Shown here: piece after piece, positions 44,738-53,780 of the stretch
How the letters are laid out: each line of letters begins with the position of its first letter
Position numbering within the stretch: position 1 is the first letter of the stretch
Assembly: GCA_029210565.1 (NCBI GenBank)
Contig: JARGFQ010000011.1
Span: forward strand, 1 to 64,000
Length of the DNA stretch: 64,000 bases
Origin: Bacteroidales bacterium
GTDB taxonomy: Bacteria; Bacteroidota; Bacteroidia; Bacteroidales; VadinHA17
Reading direction: 5' to 3'
Notes under the pieces: model-generated
The model's database searches: none
What the model saw: only the letters and a program-made list of their open reading frames with translations
What the model was told of the DNA's origin: nothing
Translations under genes and position numbers: made by a program

Positions 44738-47700
44738 TTAGAATGTAACACTAATGCCTGTCATGATGGTACGGGGCTGCGGATAAATGCCGCGGTCAAT
44801 TCCGTTGTCAAACACTCCTCCTCCGATCTCCGGATCATAACCCGTGTATTTGGTGAAGGTGTACAGGTTCTCCGCCGAAACATAGAGACGCAGTTTACTC
44901 AGGCTGATAGCATCGGTTATGCTCTTGGGAAGTGTATAACCGAGGGTGATGTTCCTCAGTCTGACAAAGCTGCCATCCTGGATGTAGAAGTCGCTTACCG
45001 TCTTGCTGTTCAGGTTGTTGTCGACAAAGGTGACGCGCGGATAGAAATCCGAGGTGCCTTCGCCGGTCCAGCGGTTAAGCCATTCAGCGCTGTAGTTGGC
45101 ACCGTTCATGTCATACCTCCTGGTGGCACTGTAGATCTCCTGACCCAGTGCTGCGTAGAGAAACATGTTGAAGTCGAACCCGTACATCTCTGCATTGAGG
45201 TTCAGACCGCCTGTAAAATCAGGGAACGGGCTCCCGATCACAACCCTGTCGGCATCACTGATGGTGCCGTCCCTGTTTTCATCGACAAATTTTATGTCGC
45301 CGGGCTGGGCGTTGGGCTGGATCTTCGCTCCGGTGGAGCTGACATAACTGTTAACCTCCTCCTGGGTCTGAAAGATGCCGGCCGTCTTCACGCCGTGGAA
45401 AACTCCCATGGGGGTGCCTATTGCTGCATATATTACGCCACTCTGTCCGAAACCTCCGTCACCGCCGGCAAGTGTCTTCCCGGTATTCTGGATGTCAAGA
45501 ACCTCGCTCTTGTTGAAGGCGCCGTTAACTGAAGCACTGAAATACAGGTCGCCGAGCTGCTTGCGGTAGCTGATCTCAGCCTCGATGCCGGAGTTCTGAA
45601 CGGATCCGCCGTTGATGATCGGGGCGGAGTTTCCGACGAGCATGGGTACCGGTGCCGTCACGAGCCAGTCTTTGGTCTTCTTGATATAGTAGTCAAGGGT
45701 GACGGTAACACTTGAATTCAGAGTTGAAAGGTCGATACCGAAGTTGGTCTGTTCCGAGGTCTCCCACCGCAGTGAGGGGTTGGCTATCCTGGTAGGCTGG
45801 GTGCCGTTATACTGTGTTTTGCTGTCACCGAAATAATAGATGTTCTGGTTTCCGATGACCGATGTGTATCCGAAGTCACCTATACTCTCATTTCCGTTCT
45901 GACCCCAGCTGGCCCTTAACTTAAGCATATCAATAACATTGGAAAGACCGCTCATGAAATCCTCCCTTGATATGACCCATCCTATTGATGCCGAGGGGAA
46001 GTATCCGTACTTGTTCTCATCGCCAAACCGCGACGAGCCGTCACGCCTGATTGTAGCCGTCAGCATGTAACGGTCCATAAGGTCATAATTCACACGTGCA
46101 AAGAGTGACGCAACGGTATGTTCGGAATAACCACCGCCTGCATTTGCACTCTCAGGGTCAGTGGCATTGTCAAGGTATGAATGTTCAAAATCGTCAAAGA
46201 TGAGATCGTTCTTGGAACCCCACAGATTTTCATACATATCCTTGAATGCCGTCGTGCCCGCCATAAGCGTCAGGTTGTTAACGCCAAACGACTTTGTATA
46301 GGTAAGCACATTCTCAAAGTTCCACCTTGACCATATGTCAATAGACTTATTGGCCCTGTCAATAATGCTGAAGTGCATTGCATCAAGATAATACTCGGGA
46401 GTATAGGAGTCGTTATTAACAATGGCATACTCACCGCCGAATGATGTCCGGAACACAAGTCCTTCCAGCGCCCTGGCCACTTCGCCAAAATCAAATTCAC
46501 CGTAGAGGTTACCTATTAATTTATAGGTCCTGGTTTTGGAGTTGTTGTAACTGATCATGGCAACAGGGTTTGTGATCTCCTGCAGGCCTATGCCGTATGC
46601 TTCTGGTGTTGCCCATGAGCCGTCGGAGAACATTACCGGAACTATCGGAGGCATGTTCAGCGCCTGGTTAAGTCCCAGTCCGAAACGGTCGTTCGTGGCA
46701 ATACCCCTGGTGGTGATACCGACAAGATTGACATTGCCTCCAAGCTTGAAGAAACCGAAGGTGCCTGCTGCGTTAAGCCTGTACCCGATTTTCTCAAAGT
46801 TGGATTTCCCCTTGGCTACAATACCGTCCTGACTGAAGTAATTGATCGACGATGAGTATTCGAGCTTGTCGCTGCCCCCCATGAAAGAGAGGGAGTGGTT
46901 TTGCTTGGGTGCGTTGTAATAGAACATCTCATCCTGCCAGTCAGTGTCTGCAGTGAAGCTCTCTATCTGCGACGGGGTGAACTTGGGACCCAGTCCGCCG
47001 TTGATGGATGCTTCATTGGTAAGCATGATATATTCCTTCGCATTGAGCATAGGAATCTTCTTCCATGGGTTCTGGAAGCCGTAGTAACCGTCATATGAGA
47101 CAGTAAGCCTGGTGTCGGTGCGCCCTGTCTTTGTTGTGATAAGGACGACGCCGTTTGCGCCGCGGGCACCGTAGATGGCAGCCGAGGCGGCATCTTTCAG
47201 CACTTCAATGGATTCAATGTCGGCGGCGTTCAGGAAATCGGTTCCTGCACCGCTCATCGGGAGTCCGTCAATGATGTATAGAGGCTCGGCATCACCATTG
47301 GTCCCTGCGCCCCTGATGCGTACAGAGATCTGCGATCCGGGCTGTCCGGAGTTGGCCGTGATCACCACCCCTGCAGTCTTTCCCTGCAGGGCCTGTGTGA
47401 CACGCATGTCCGCAGATTTCCGCAGATCATCGCCGTCTACTTTTGCGATAGCTCCGGTAACGAGGCTCTTCTTCTGAGTGCCGTATCCCACTACGACTAT
47501 CTCGTCAATCAGCTCCATATCGGAAGCCATAACGATATCATATGTGGCGCTCTCTGTCACCACAATCTCACGTGTCTTCATCCCCACAAAGGAGAAGACA
47601 ATGGTAGAGTTCACAGGTACATTGTCGAGGCTGTAGTACCCGTTGATGTCAGTCATGGTCCCGGTTGTCGTGCCCTTCACGAAAACACTCAACCCGGGAA

Positions 47701-47809
47701 CAGGCTGACCGTCGTCAGCTGACGTTACAACCCCTTTTATCTGCAGCCCCTGAGCATTCAGCCCCAGGGTAAATGCAATGAATAAAAGGGTCATGATTGT
47801 CTGTTTCAT
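44738..47809 (-). CDS. susC: SusC/RagA-like TonB-linked outer membrane transporter
   Basis: A 1023-residue transporter: signal (MKQTIMTLLFIAFTLGLNAQ), carboxypeptidase-regulatory-like domain (about 22-110, with SVFVKGTTTGTMTDINGYYSL), TonB-contact region (DEIVVVGYGTQKKS), plug (about 115-225, including EVLKDAASAAIYGARGANGV) and barrel. It imports oligosaccharides bound by SusD, driven by TonB. It is first of the susC-susD-PKD operon. The upstream 270 bases hold a -7 candidate at 47931. The GH set of the locus argues for a beta-1,3-glucan substrate. Confidence 0.96.
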   Translation of the reverse strand: MKQTIMTLLFIAFTLGLNAQGLQIKGVVTSADDGQPVPGLSVFVKGTTTGTMTDINGYYSLDNVPVNSTIVFSFVGMKTREIVVTESATYDIVMASDMELIDEIVVVGYGTQKKSLVTGAIAKVDGDDLRKSADMRVTQALQGKTAGVVITANSGQPGSQISVRIRGAGTNGDAEPLYIIDGLPMSGAGTDFLNAADIESIEVLKDAASAAIYGARGANGVVLITTKTGRTDTRLTVSYDGYYGFQNPWKKIPMLNAKEYIMLTNEASINGGLGPKFTPSQIESFTADTDWQDEMFYYNAPKQNHSLSFMGGSDKLEYSSSINYFSQDGIVAKGKSNFEKIGYRLNAAGTFGFFKLGGNVNLVGITTRGIATNDRFGLGLNQALNMPPIVPVMFSDGSWATPEAYGIGLQEITNPVAMISYNNSKTRTYKLIGNLYGEFDFGEVARALEGLVFRTSFGGEYAIVNNDSYTPEYYLDAMHFSIIDRANKSIDIWSRWNFENVLTYTKSFGVNNLTLMAGTTAFKDMYENLWGSKNDLIFDDFEHSYLDNATDPESANAGGGYSEHTVASLFARVNYDLMDRYMLTATIRRDGSSRFGDENKYGYFPSASIGWVISREDFMSGLSNVIDMLKLRASWGQNGNESIGDFGYTSVIGNQNIYYFGDSKTQYNGTQPTRIANPSLRWETSEQTNFGIDLSTLNSSVTVTLDYYIKKTKDWLVTAPVPMLVGNSAPIINGGSVQNSGIEAEISYRKQLGDLYFSASVNGAFNKSEVLDIQNTGKTLAGGDGGFGQSGVIYAAIGTPMGVFHGVKTAGIFQTQEEVNSYVSSTGAKIQPNAQPGDIKFVDENRDGTISDADRVVIGSPFPDFTGGLNLNAEMYGFDFNMFLYAALGQEIYSATRRYDMNGANYSAEWLNRWTGEGTSDFYPRVTFVDNNLNSKTVSDFYIQDGSFVRLRNITLGYTLPKSITDAISLSKLRLYVSAENLYTFTKYTGYDPEIGGGVFDNGIDRGIYPQPRTIMTGISVTF

Positions 47810-47930
47810 AGATTTGAATTAGAGGTTAGAGGTTAGATTTATGTTGATTTTCTATGCCTCGCCGGGCGGGCCGTCGAGATTGTGTAAATATACAATACCT
47901 GATTATACAACAGCAAACATCACAATACAT

Positions 47931-47938
47931 CAAAAATA
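47931..47938 (-). promoter_or_regulatory. candidate -7 element for susC operon
   Basis: Minus strand TATTTTTG matches TAnnTTTG, about 120 bases before the susC ATG. No TTG at the usual spacing, as expected for an activator-dependent promoter. The rest of 47810-48082 is AT-rich; it includes a small inverted repeat CTAAT-ACA-ATTAG at 48017-48029 that could be an activator site. Confidence 0.35.
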
Positions 47939-48082
47939 CTACAACAGTCATTGTGAATTAACACATCAATTGCAGATAAATCTGTACTGCTTACGACTGA
48001 TCTTCAGTTTATTACGCTAATACAATTAGTATGATGACTTACATCTAACGATAAAATATGATACTACAAAAGTGAATTTGAC

Positions 48083-50983
48083 CTACAAATTGAGTATGTG
48101 TGTTGTAAGGTTGGTCTCCCTGGGTATGCCCATCTTTTTCCTGACCCTGTACCTGCATATCTCCACACCGCGAACGGAAATATTCATGAGGGGAGCTATC
48201 TCCTTTGTGGTGATATTCATTTTAAGGAAAGCACAGAGCCTCAACTCAGTGGGAGTAAGCGTCGGATACCTGGACTTGAGACGGTTAATAAAATCTTCGT
48301 GTACCTCATCAAATGCTTTCGCAAACACCTCCATCTGGTTATTGTTGTCAACCTCCCTGTTTATCCTGGAATAGAGATCACGTATCCTGCTCCCGGTTGC
48401 ATTATCCTTATAGACTGATTTCAGGATACTAAGCTCTTTTTTAAGTGAGAGCAAAAACTCATTCTTCCTGACCAGGTTCATTGCTTCATTGGCAAGTTCC
48501 TTGTCGCGTTGTATCATTTCGGCTTTGAGCTTCTCGTTCCGGATTCTGATGATCTCCTTTTCAGCTTCGAGAGCCTGCCTGATATACTCCTGCTCCTTCG
48601 CCTGATAAATACGCTGGCTGTTGATTCGCTCCCTTCTCTTCGAAAGCTCGATACGCCAGTTGACAAACCTAACAAGAAACAGAACAAGGCTCAACAGCGC
48701 GATCATATAGGCCAGATATGCTGCCGGCGACTTATACCATGGATGTTCAATGACAAACTCCACCTGGTCAGGCAGGCTTTCTCTCCCCAGCATGTCTCTC
48801 GCCTTTACCCTGAAGGTATATCTGCCGTCCGGGAGGTTGGAATACTCCTTGGTGTAAGTCCTCTCCCATGCTGACCATCTGTCATCAAATCCCTCCAGCA
48901 TGCAGCTGTATTCAGTGTTGCCGGCGTTGTTGTAAAGCGGTGATGTGAATGTGAACCTGATTACATTGTTATGAAACTTAAAACTGTAAGGCCTCTCCTG
49001 AACCTGATCGGGGCCAGATCCTCCGCCAAAGTAAAAAACCGTATCCTGATGCAGTGCCTCTGACCTGACGATATATGCTGAGAACCCCCGGGGACCTGAT
49101 GCACTATGCCCGGCAGAATAGTGGGCAAAACCGTCTTCCGTGCCAAAAAAGAGATGATCTGACGAATATGAATAGACAGATTCAAAACCAGGGATGAACC
49201 TGCCTGACAGCGGCAAGAATGGTGTTGTAAGGTGATTGTATGTACTATCTTCCTGTAACCTTAACACCCCTGCCCTGTTTTCGGAAACATACCAGATATT
49301 TCCGTCCCGGTCCTCCATAAGGTAGGAAATCCCCACAACCGGACTCAGGAGCCTGTTGATATATTGAGAGCTGGTGAACCTGTCTTCTTCAGGCAGATAC
49401 TCAAATACTCCGGCCTCGGAGAGCACAACTATCCTATCCCTTAGCCTGGTGATGACAAGGTTATAGTCTGTCGGCAGACCATCATCTGAGTTATAGAACC
49501 TGTAATATGAGACTGTATCCAGCCTGCTGCCCAGGCGAATCCTGTAGATGCCCTTGAAGCCGTGGCTCATCCAGAGGTCTCCCGCCTTATCCTCCTCAAA
49601 TACCCGAAATGATTCACCGAAGCCCTCGACTCTCCCGTCGAACTTCCAGATTCCCTCCTGCCACCTGAAAAGAATAATTCCGCTGAAGGTCCCCCCTACC
49701 AGGTATTCAGGGTGACTGTTCAACTCATGATATTTCCACCCGCCCGGAATATCGCTGATCAGCCTGGCCCGGTCGCCATCTACAATGAAGGTTCCCTTAT
49801 TATGGCCGCAAAGCAGGACTCCTCTGTGAACACTCAGGTGCCAGACCTGACCGTCTGTGCCCTCAATCATCCTGTAATCCTCTTCCGTACCAACTTTTAA
49901 CCATGATTTCACGTAAAGTCCCTGGTTGGTTCCAAGGTAAATTTTGCCGCCATGAATCACAGCGGCGTAGCCGGCGCCAAAACCCTCTGCATTCTGGATG
50001 AAGGTAACCGGGGAGTTGATTGTAAGATAGTCAATGCCTTTGTTAAGCAGAAGCCACAGATTTCCGTCACGGTCATAAAAGACATTCAGGATCGTATTGT
50101 TCTGCAATCCATTTTTCTTGTTGATCTGCTGGATAATGTTTCCTTCACTGTCGACGATCATCAAGCCGTTGAGTATTGTCCCGACAGCAAAGTAATTGTC
50201 GTCCAGCCTGACTGCACTGAATATCTGGTCACGTATCAGCATCCTGCTGGCAGGGACATTCCACCTGACAAGCTCCCGGCCGTCATAAATGAAAAGTCCA
50301 CGGTCGGGTGTACAGACAAGGATATCGTTGTCATCACCCTTCGGCATCAGGGAGATGATCTCCTCACCTGCCAGAATTGCGCAACCTTCAATCCTTGAGA
50401 GCATGGTGCCGTCATATTCCATCAACCCGTTCTCAGCATCGTTGAAGATAAGCCTGCCCCGGACATTGAAAGAGTTCTGGAATCTTGAGGGAGCCTTAAG
50501 AACAGCAACCGGACTCCCCTCCCTGAAAAAATAGGCAGCATCATAGGTCTGAAAAACAATTTTATCCCTGTACTGGCAGATATGCCACACATCGTCAAAA
50601 TTCCGGTTTTCTTCAGGTATCAATTCCTTAAGCGATCTGAAGGTCATTTTCCCATTCTCTGACCAGACCATCTTACCCAGATCATTATAGGCTCCAATGT
50701 AAATATCTCCGGACTCGTCAATGTATACCGACCTTACCATGGACCGGTTAGGTATGGTGTAAAGCTGCCACTGCTCGCCGTCAAAGACCAGAAGCCCGTC
50801 ATTGTTGGCAAAATACATGAACCCCCGACTATCCTGTGCGGCTCCCCAGTTCTGAGTGCCGCCACGGTAGTCATCCTTGGAGAAATTGCGTATGTATGGA
50901 GTGCCGATATTCTTAACCTCCCCGGCAGCCACCCCGCTTACCAGTAAGAATAATTGCAGCACAGTTGCGCATCGTCGGATCAC
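48083..50983 (-). CDS. membrane-spanning propeller sensor with LuxR-type HTH
   Basis: About 967 residues if translated from the GTG that gives VIRRCATVLQLFLLVSGVAAG, a good signal peptide; the frame stays open to 51091 without a better start. It has the same plan as the regulator at 38224: propeller (about 25-670, RGFMYFANNDGLLVFDGEQW), Y_Y_Y domain (YSCMLEGFDDRWSAWERTY), one membrane helix (YLAYMIALLSLVLFLVRFV), coiled coil and a C-terminal HTH (LTPTELRLCAFLKMNITTKEIAPL ... VEICRYRVRKKM, split). It is a paralogue of that regulator, not a copy. It lies just upstream of susC on the same strand, divergent from pdaD. Confidence 0.86.
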   Translation of the reverse strand: MIRRCATVLQLFLLVSGVAAGEVKNIGTPYIRNFSKDDYRGGTQNWGAAQDSRGFMYFANNDGLLVFDGEQWQLYTIPNRSMVRSVYIDESGDIYIGAYNDLGKMVWSENGKMTFRSLKELIPEENRNFDDVWHICQYRDKIVFQTYDAAYFFREGSPVAVLKAPSRFQNSFNVRGRLIFNDAENGLMEYDGTMLSRIEGCAILAGEEIISLMPKGDDNDILVCTPDRGLFIYDGRELVRWNVPASRMLIRDQIFSAVRLDDNYFAVGTILNGLMIVDSEGNIIQQINKKNGLQNNTILNVFYDRDGNLWLLLNKGIDYLTINSPVTFIQNAEGFGAGYAAVIHGGKIYLGTNQGLYVKSWLKVGTEEDYRMIEGTDGQVWHLSVHRGVLLCGHNKGTFIVDGDRARLISDIPGGWKYHELNSHPEYLVGGTFSGIILFRWQEGIWKFDGRVEGFGESFRVFEEDKAGDLWMSHGFKGIYRIRLGSRLDTVSYYRFYNSDDGLPTDYNLVITRLRDRIVVLSEAGVFEYLPEEDRFTSSQYINRLLSPVVGISYLMEDRDGNIWYVSENRAGVLRLQEDSTYNHLTTPFLPLSGRFIPGFESVYSYSSDHLFFGTEDGFAHYSAGHSASGPRGFSAYIVRSEALHQDTVFYFGGGSGPDQVQERPYSFKFHNNVIRFTFTSPLYNNAGNTEYSCMLEGFDDRWSAWERTYTKEYSNLPDGRYTFRVKARDMLGRESLPDQVEFVIEHPWYKSPAAYLAYMIALLSLVLFLVRFVNWRIELSKRRERINSQRIYQAKEQEYIRQALEAEKEIIRIRNEKLKAEMIQRDKELANEAMNLVRKNEFLLSLKKELSILKSVYKDNATGSRIRDLYSRINREVDNNNQMEVFAKAFDEVHEDFINRLKSRYPTLTPTELRLCAFLKMNITTKEIAPLMNISVRGVEICRYRVRKKMGIPRETNLTTHILNL

Positions 50984-51059
50984 AGTCTCTCGTTTAGCTG
51001 AGCAATTTATAATTTTTATCAGCTTCCTGTGAGTTGCGGTTTCATTTTTTATTTTTGGG

Positions 51060-51067
51060 TATATTTG
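51060..51067 (+). promoter_or_regulatory. -7 promoter element for pdaD
   Basis: TATATTTG, a perfect TAnnTTTG; a TTG lies 23 bases upstream. Transcription would begin near 51073, about 30 bases before the TTG and 43 before the ATG start of the next gene. Confidence 0.5.
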
Positions 51068-51103
51068 CCATGATCCGGAATTGCCCGGCATTTAACCTAA
51101 ACA

Positions 51104-51643
51104 TTGTTGCGCCAAATGGTCAAAGTCACCAATAACAGGATCCCGCATGAATTTTTTGTAACCAAAGGTTCAGGATGCAGTGAATATGCCCTCCACCCCG
51201 GGTCATACCATATGGCACTGTACGATGCGGGCATCGCCGAATACAACATCATGAACTACTCATCAGTGCTGCCGGCGACAGCTAAACTGATGACTCTTGA
51301 CGAGATAGATATGCCTCCCTACGGATCCGAACTGTGTACGATCATGGCTGTAGCTAACGGCTATTACGGTGAGCATATCTCAGCCGGTGTCATATTTGCA
51401 TGGATTTATACTGATGAAACCTGCGAGGAGAAGGTGGGAGGACTTGTCTGTGAACTGGCAGGTTACTTTGACATGGAAGCTCTCGAGGAGAGGCTCTATA
51501 CTGTCCTCAATGATCTTCATGACAGAACCTTCTCTCAGTACTACCTCGGTGAGCCTACCGTCATAAGGGAGTCACTGACAATAGACAAGAGATACGGAAC
51601 AGCCCTCGTGGCTCTCTGCTTTATAAATTTCACCCAGGGTTAA
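51104..51643 (+). CDS. pdaD: pyruvoyl-dependent arginine decarboxylase
   Basis: A small enzyme that self-cleaves to form a pyruvoyl group and converts arginine to agmatine, the first step of polyamine synthesis. From TTG 51104 it has 179 residues; ATG 51116 gives 175 and is equally plausible. The cleavage site fits the Ser53-Ser54 pair in IMNYSSVLPA (numbering from TTG). The surrounding features FFVTKGSGCSEYALHPGSYHMAL and the late VGGLVCELAG match the archaeal-type PvlArgDC fold. No agmatine-processing gene is next to it. It precedes nrfH by 58 bases on the same strand. Confidence 0.85.
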   Translation: MLRQMVKVTNNRIPHEFFVTKGSGCSEYALHPGSYHMALYDAGIAEYNIMNYSSVLPATAKLMTLDEIDMPPYGSELCTIMAVANGYYGEHISAGVIFAWIYTDETCEEKVGGLVCELAGYFDMEALEERLYTVLNDLHDRTFSQYYLGEPTVIRESLTIDKRYGTALVALCFINFTQG

Positions 51644-51701
51644 TAGCACTGAAAATCGAGCGAGGCTGACAACAAAACAAGACCTGTAATAAACGCCTGC
51701 G

Positions 51702-52256
51702 ATGAGCAGACAATATAAACTGATCAGTTTCTTCACCCCGCCGCCCCGATGGCGCATCCCGGTCATCGTGACGCTGGGTATGTTCACAGGCCTGTTTCTT
51801 TTCCTTCTGAAGATATCAAACGCCACCTCATATCTCTCCGATGACCCCAGGGTATGCATCAACTGCCACATCATGACACCGCAGTTCGCCACCTGGTCGC
51901 ACAGCGCACACCGTGCCGTCACTGACTGCAACGAGTGCCATGTGCCACATGACAGCTTCATAAGAAAATATTACTTCAAGGCCTCCGACGGTCTGCGCCA
52001 CTCCACGGTCTTCACGCTGCGCAAAGAACCGCAGGCTATCTATATCAGAGAGGCCGGCAAAAAAGTGGTACAGGAAAACTGCCTCCGCTGTCATGCCTCA
52101 CTCTTCAGTGACGGCCCCGGCATGCCCGCCGAAGCCCTGACGGACAGGCGTGACAGGCAGTGCCTCGACTGTCACCGCTATACACCACACGACAGGGTTA
52201 ACAGCATCTCGTCAACACCCTTCGCCATAACCCCTACCCTCAAGGATAATCTTTAG
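51702..52256 (+). CDS. nrfH: cytochrome c nitrite reductase, membrane subunit
   Basis: A 184-residue NapC/NirT-type tetrahaem cytochrome that passes electrons from menaquinol to NrfA. One N-terminal membrane helix (about 19-40) is followed by four CxxCH haem sites at residues 52, 76, 127 and 154 (CINCH, CNECH, CLRCH, CLDCH). It lies 22 bases upstream of nrfA, the usual nrfHA order. It acts at the outer face of the inner membrane in nitrite ammonification. Confidence 0.95.
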   Translation: MSRQYKLISFFTPPPRWRIPVIVTLGMFTGLFLFLLKISNATSYLSDDPRVCINCHIMTPQFATWSHSAHRAVTDCNECHVPHDSFIRKYYFKASDGLRHSTVFTLRKEPQAIYIREAGKKVVQENCLRCHASLFSDGPGMPAEALTDRRDRQCLDCHRYTPHDRVNSISSTPFAITPTLKDNL

Positions 52257-52278
52257 CTAACTCTCAATACCCACACCC

Positions 52279-53745
52279 ATGACAAGCATTAAGGAAGCAA
52301 TATCAAAAAAACCGTGGCTGGGCTGGCTGCTGTTCCTGGCAACCGTTGCAGTGGTGTTCCTCCTCGGCATGCTCGCTTCATCAGTTGTTGAAAGACGCAG
52401 TGAAGCAAAGTACGCCTACCGCCCGCCGACAGACCTGCAGCCCTTTGAGACAGACAACAGCGTCTGGGGTAAGTTCTATCCACGTGAATATCAGTCGTGG
52501 CTGATGACTGCCGATACCTCCTTCCGGAGCAAACATGCTGGCAGTAAACCGCTGGATATCCTGGCCACCGACCCCGAACTGGTTGTGCTATGGGCAGGAT
52601 ACTCATTCTCAAAGGATTACAGGCAAGCAAGAGGACACTACTATGCTATCGAGGATAACCGGAACACGCTTCGTACAGGGGGGCCCCTTACTCCTGACAC
52701 CGGCCCTCAGCCAGCAACATGCTGGACATGCAAGAGTCCTGATGTGCCCCGCATGATAAACCAGATGGGTGCTGAGAGCTTCTACAGCTCCACCTGGGCA
52801 GCACTTGGTCCCGAGATAACCAACACCATCGGTTGCGGCGACTGTCACAATCCTGAAGACATGACCCTCACCATCACGCGCCCTGCACTCAGGGAGGCCT
52901 TTGAGCGTCAGGGCCGCGACATAAAAGATGCGGGCCACCAGGAGATGCGCAGCCTCGTGTGCGCCCAGTGCCATGTCGAGTACTATTTCAGGGGCGAGGG
53001 CAAATACCTTACCTTCCCGTGGGATGAGGGTATGACTGCCGGCGAAATGGAAAAATACTACGACAGCTATGGGTTCGCCGACTGGACACATGCCATCAGC
53101 AAGGCACCGATGCTGAAAGCTCAGCATCCTGACTACGAACTGTTCAAAACAGGTATTCATGCGCAGCGCGGCGTGGCATGTGCCGACTGCCACATGCCCT
53201 TCGTGGCTGAGGGAGGGGTTAAATACACCAGCCACCATGTACAGAGCCCGCTGAACATGATCTCCTCGACATGCGCCGTCTGCCACAGGCAGAGCGAGGA
53301 GGAGCTCCTTAACAATGTATATGAAAGACAGGATAAGATTGCTGCCCTGAGAAACTACCTCGAAGATATCCTTGTCGTTGCGCATTATGAAGCCAGGGCT
53401 GCCTGGGAGGCGGGAGCGGATGAGAAGACAATGGAGCCTGTACTCAGGCTCATCAGACAGGCACAGTGGAGGTGGGATTTCTGTGCCGCCAGCCACGGCG
53501 GTTCATTCCATGCCCCCATTGAAGCGGCCTCGGTGCTGAGCAACGGCATCATGAAGGGCCTGGAAGCCCGGATAGACCTCGCATCAATACTGACCGGCAA
53601 GGGAATCAGGGATGTCACTGTTCCGGATATCTCTTCCAAAGCTGCCGCTCAGAAATCGATCGGCCTTGATATGGAATCCCTGATAAGGGAAAAGGAGGAG
53701 TTCAAAAAACAGATTCTGCCTCTATGGGATAAAACCTCCGTCTGA
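52279..53745 (+). CDS. nrfA: ammonia-forming cytochrome c nitrite reductase
   Basis: A 488-residue pentahaem enzyme reducing nitrite to ammonium with six electrons in the periplasm. It has an N-terminal hydrophobic segment (about 14-36), the distinctive active-site haem motif CWTCK (Cys148-Lys152) and four CxxCH sites (CGDCH, CAQCH, CADCH, CAVCH). Conserved segments VLWAGYSFSKDYRQARGHYYA and QRGVACADCHMP fit NrfA. It forms a unit with nrfH. The pathway implies anaerobic or microaerobic respiration, or nitrite detoxification. Confidence 0.96.
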   Translation: MTSIKEAISKKPWLGWLLFLATVAVVFLLGMLASSVVERRSEAKYAYRPPTDLQPFETDNSVWGKFYPREYQSWLMTADTSFRSKHAGSKPLDILATDPELVVLWAGYSFSKDYRQARGHYYAIEDNRNTLRTGGPLTPDTGPQPATCWTCKSPDVPRMINQMGAESFYSSTWAALGPEITNTIGCGDCHNPEDMTLTITRPALREAFERQGRDIKDAGHQEMRSLVCAQCHVEYYFRGEGKYLTFPWDEGMTAGEMEKYYDSYGFADWTHAISKAPMLKAQHPDYELFKTGIHAQRGVACADCHMPFVAEGGVKYTSHHVQSPLNMISSTCAVCHRQSEEELLNNVYERQDKIAALRNYLEDILVVAHYEARAAWEAGADEKTMEPVLRLIRQAQWRWDFCAASHGGSFHAPIEAASVLSNGIMKGLEARIDLASILTGKGIRDVTVPDISSKAAAQKSIGLDMESLIREKEEFKKQILPLWDKTSV

Positions 53746-53780
53746 AAAGGCTCATTATCACAAAGCGAAAAAACGGCATT

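Noticed and set aside
48017..48029. CTAAT-ACA-ATTAG inverted repeat as a defined operator of susC
   Set aside because: Only 5-bp arms in AT-rich DNA; easily produced by chance. Mentioned only as a possibility with the susC promoter.
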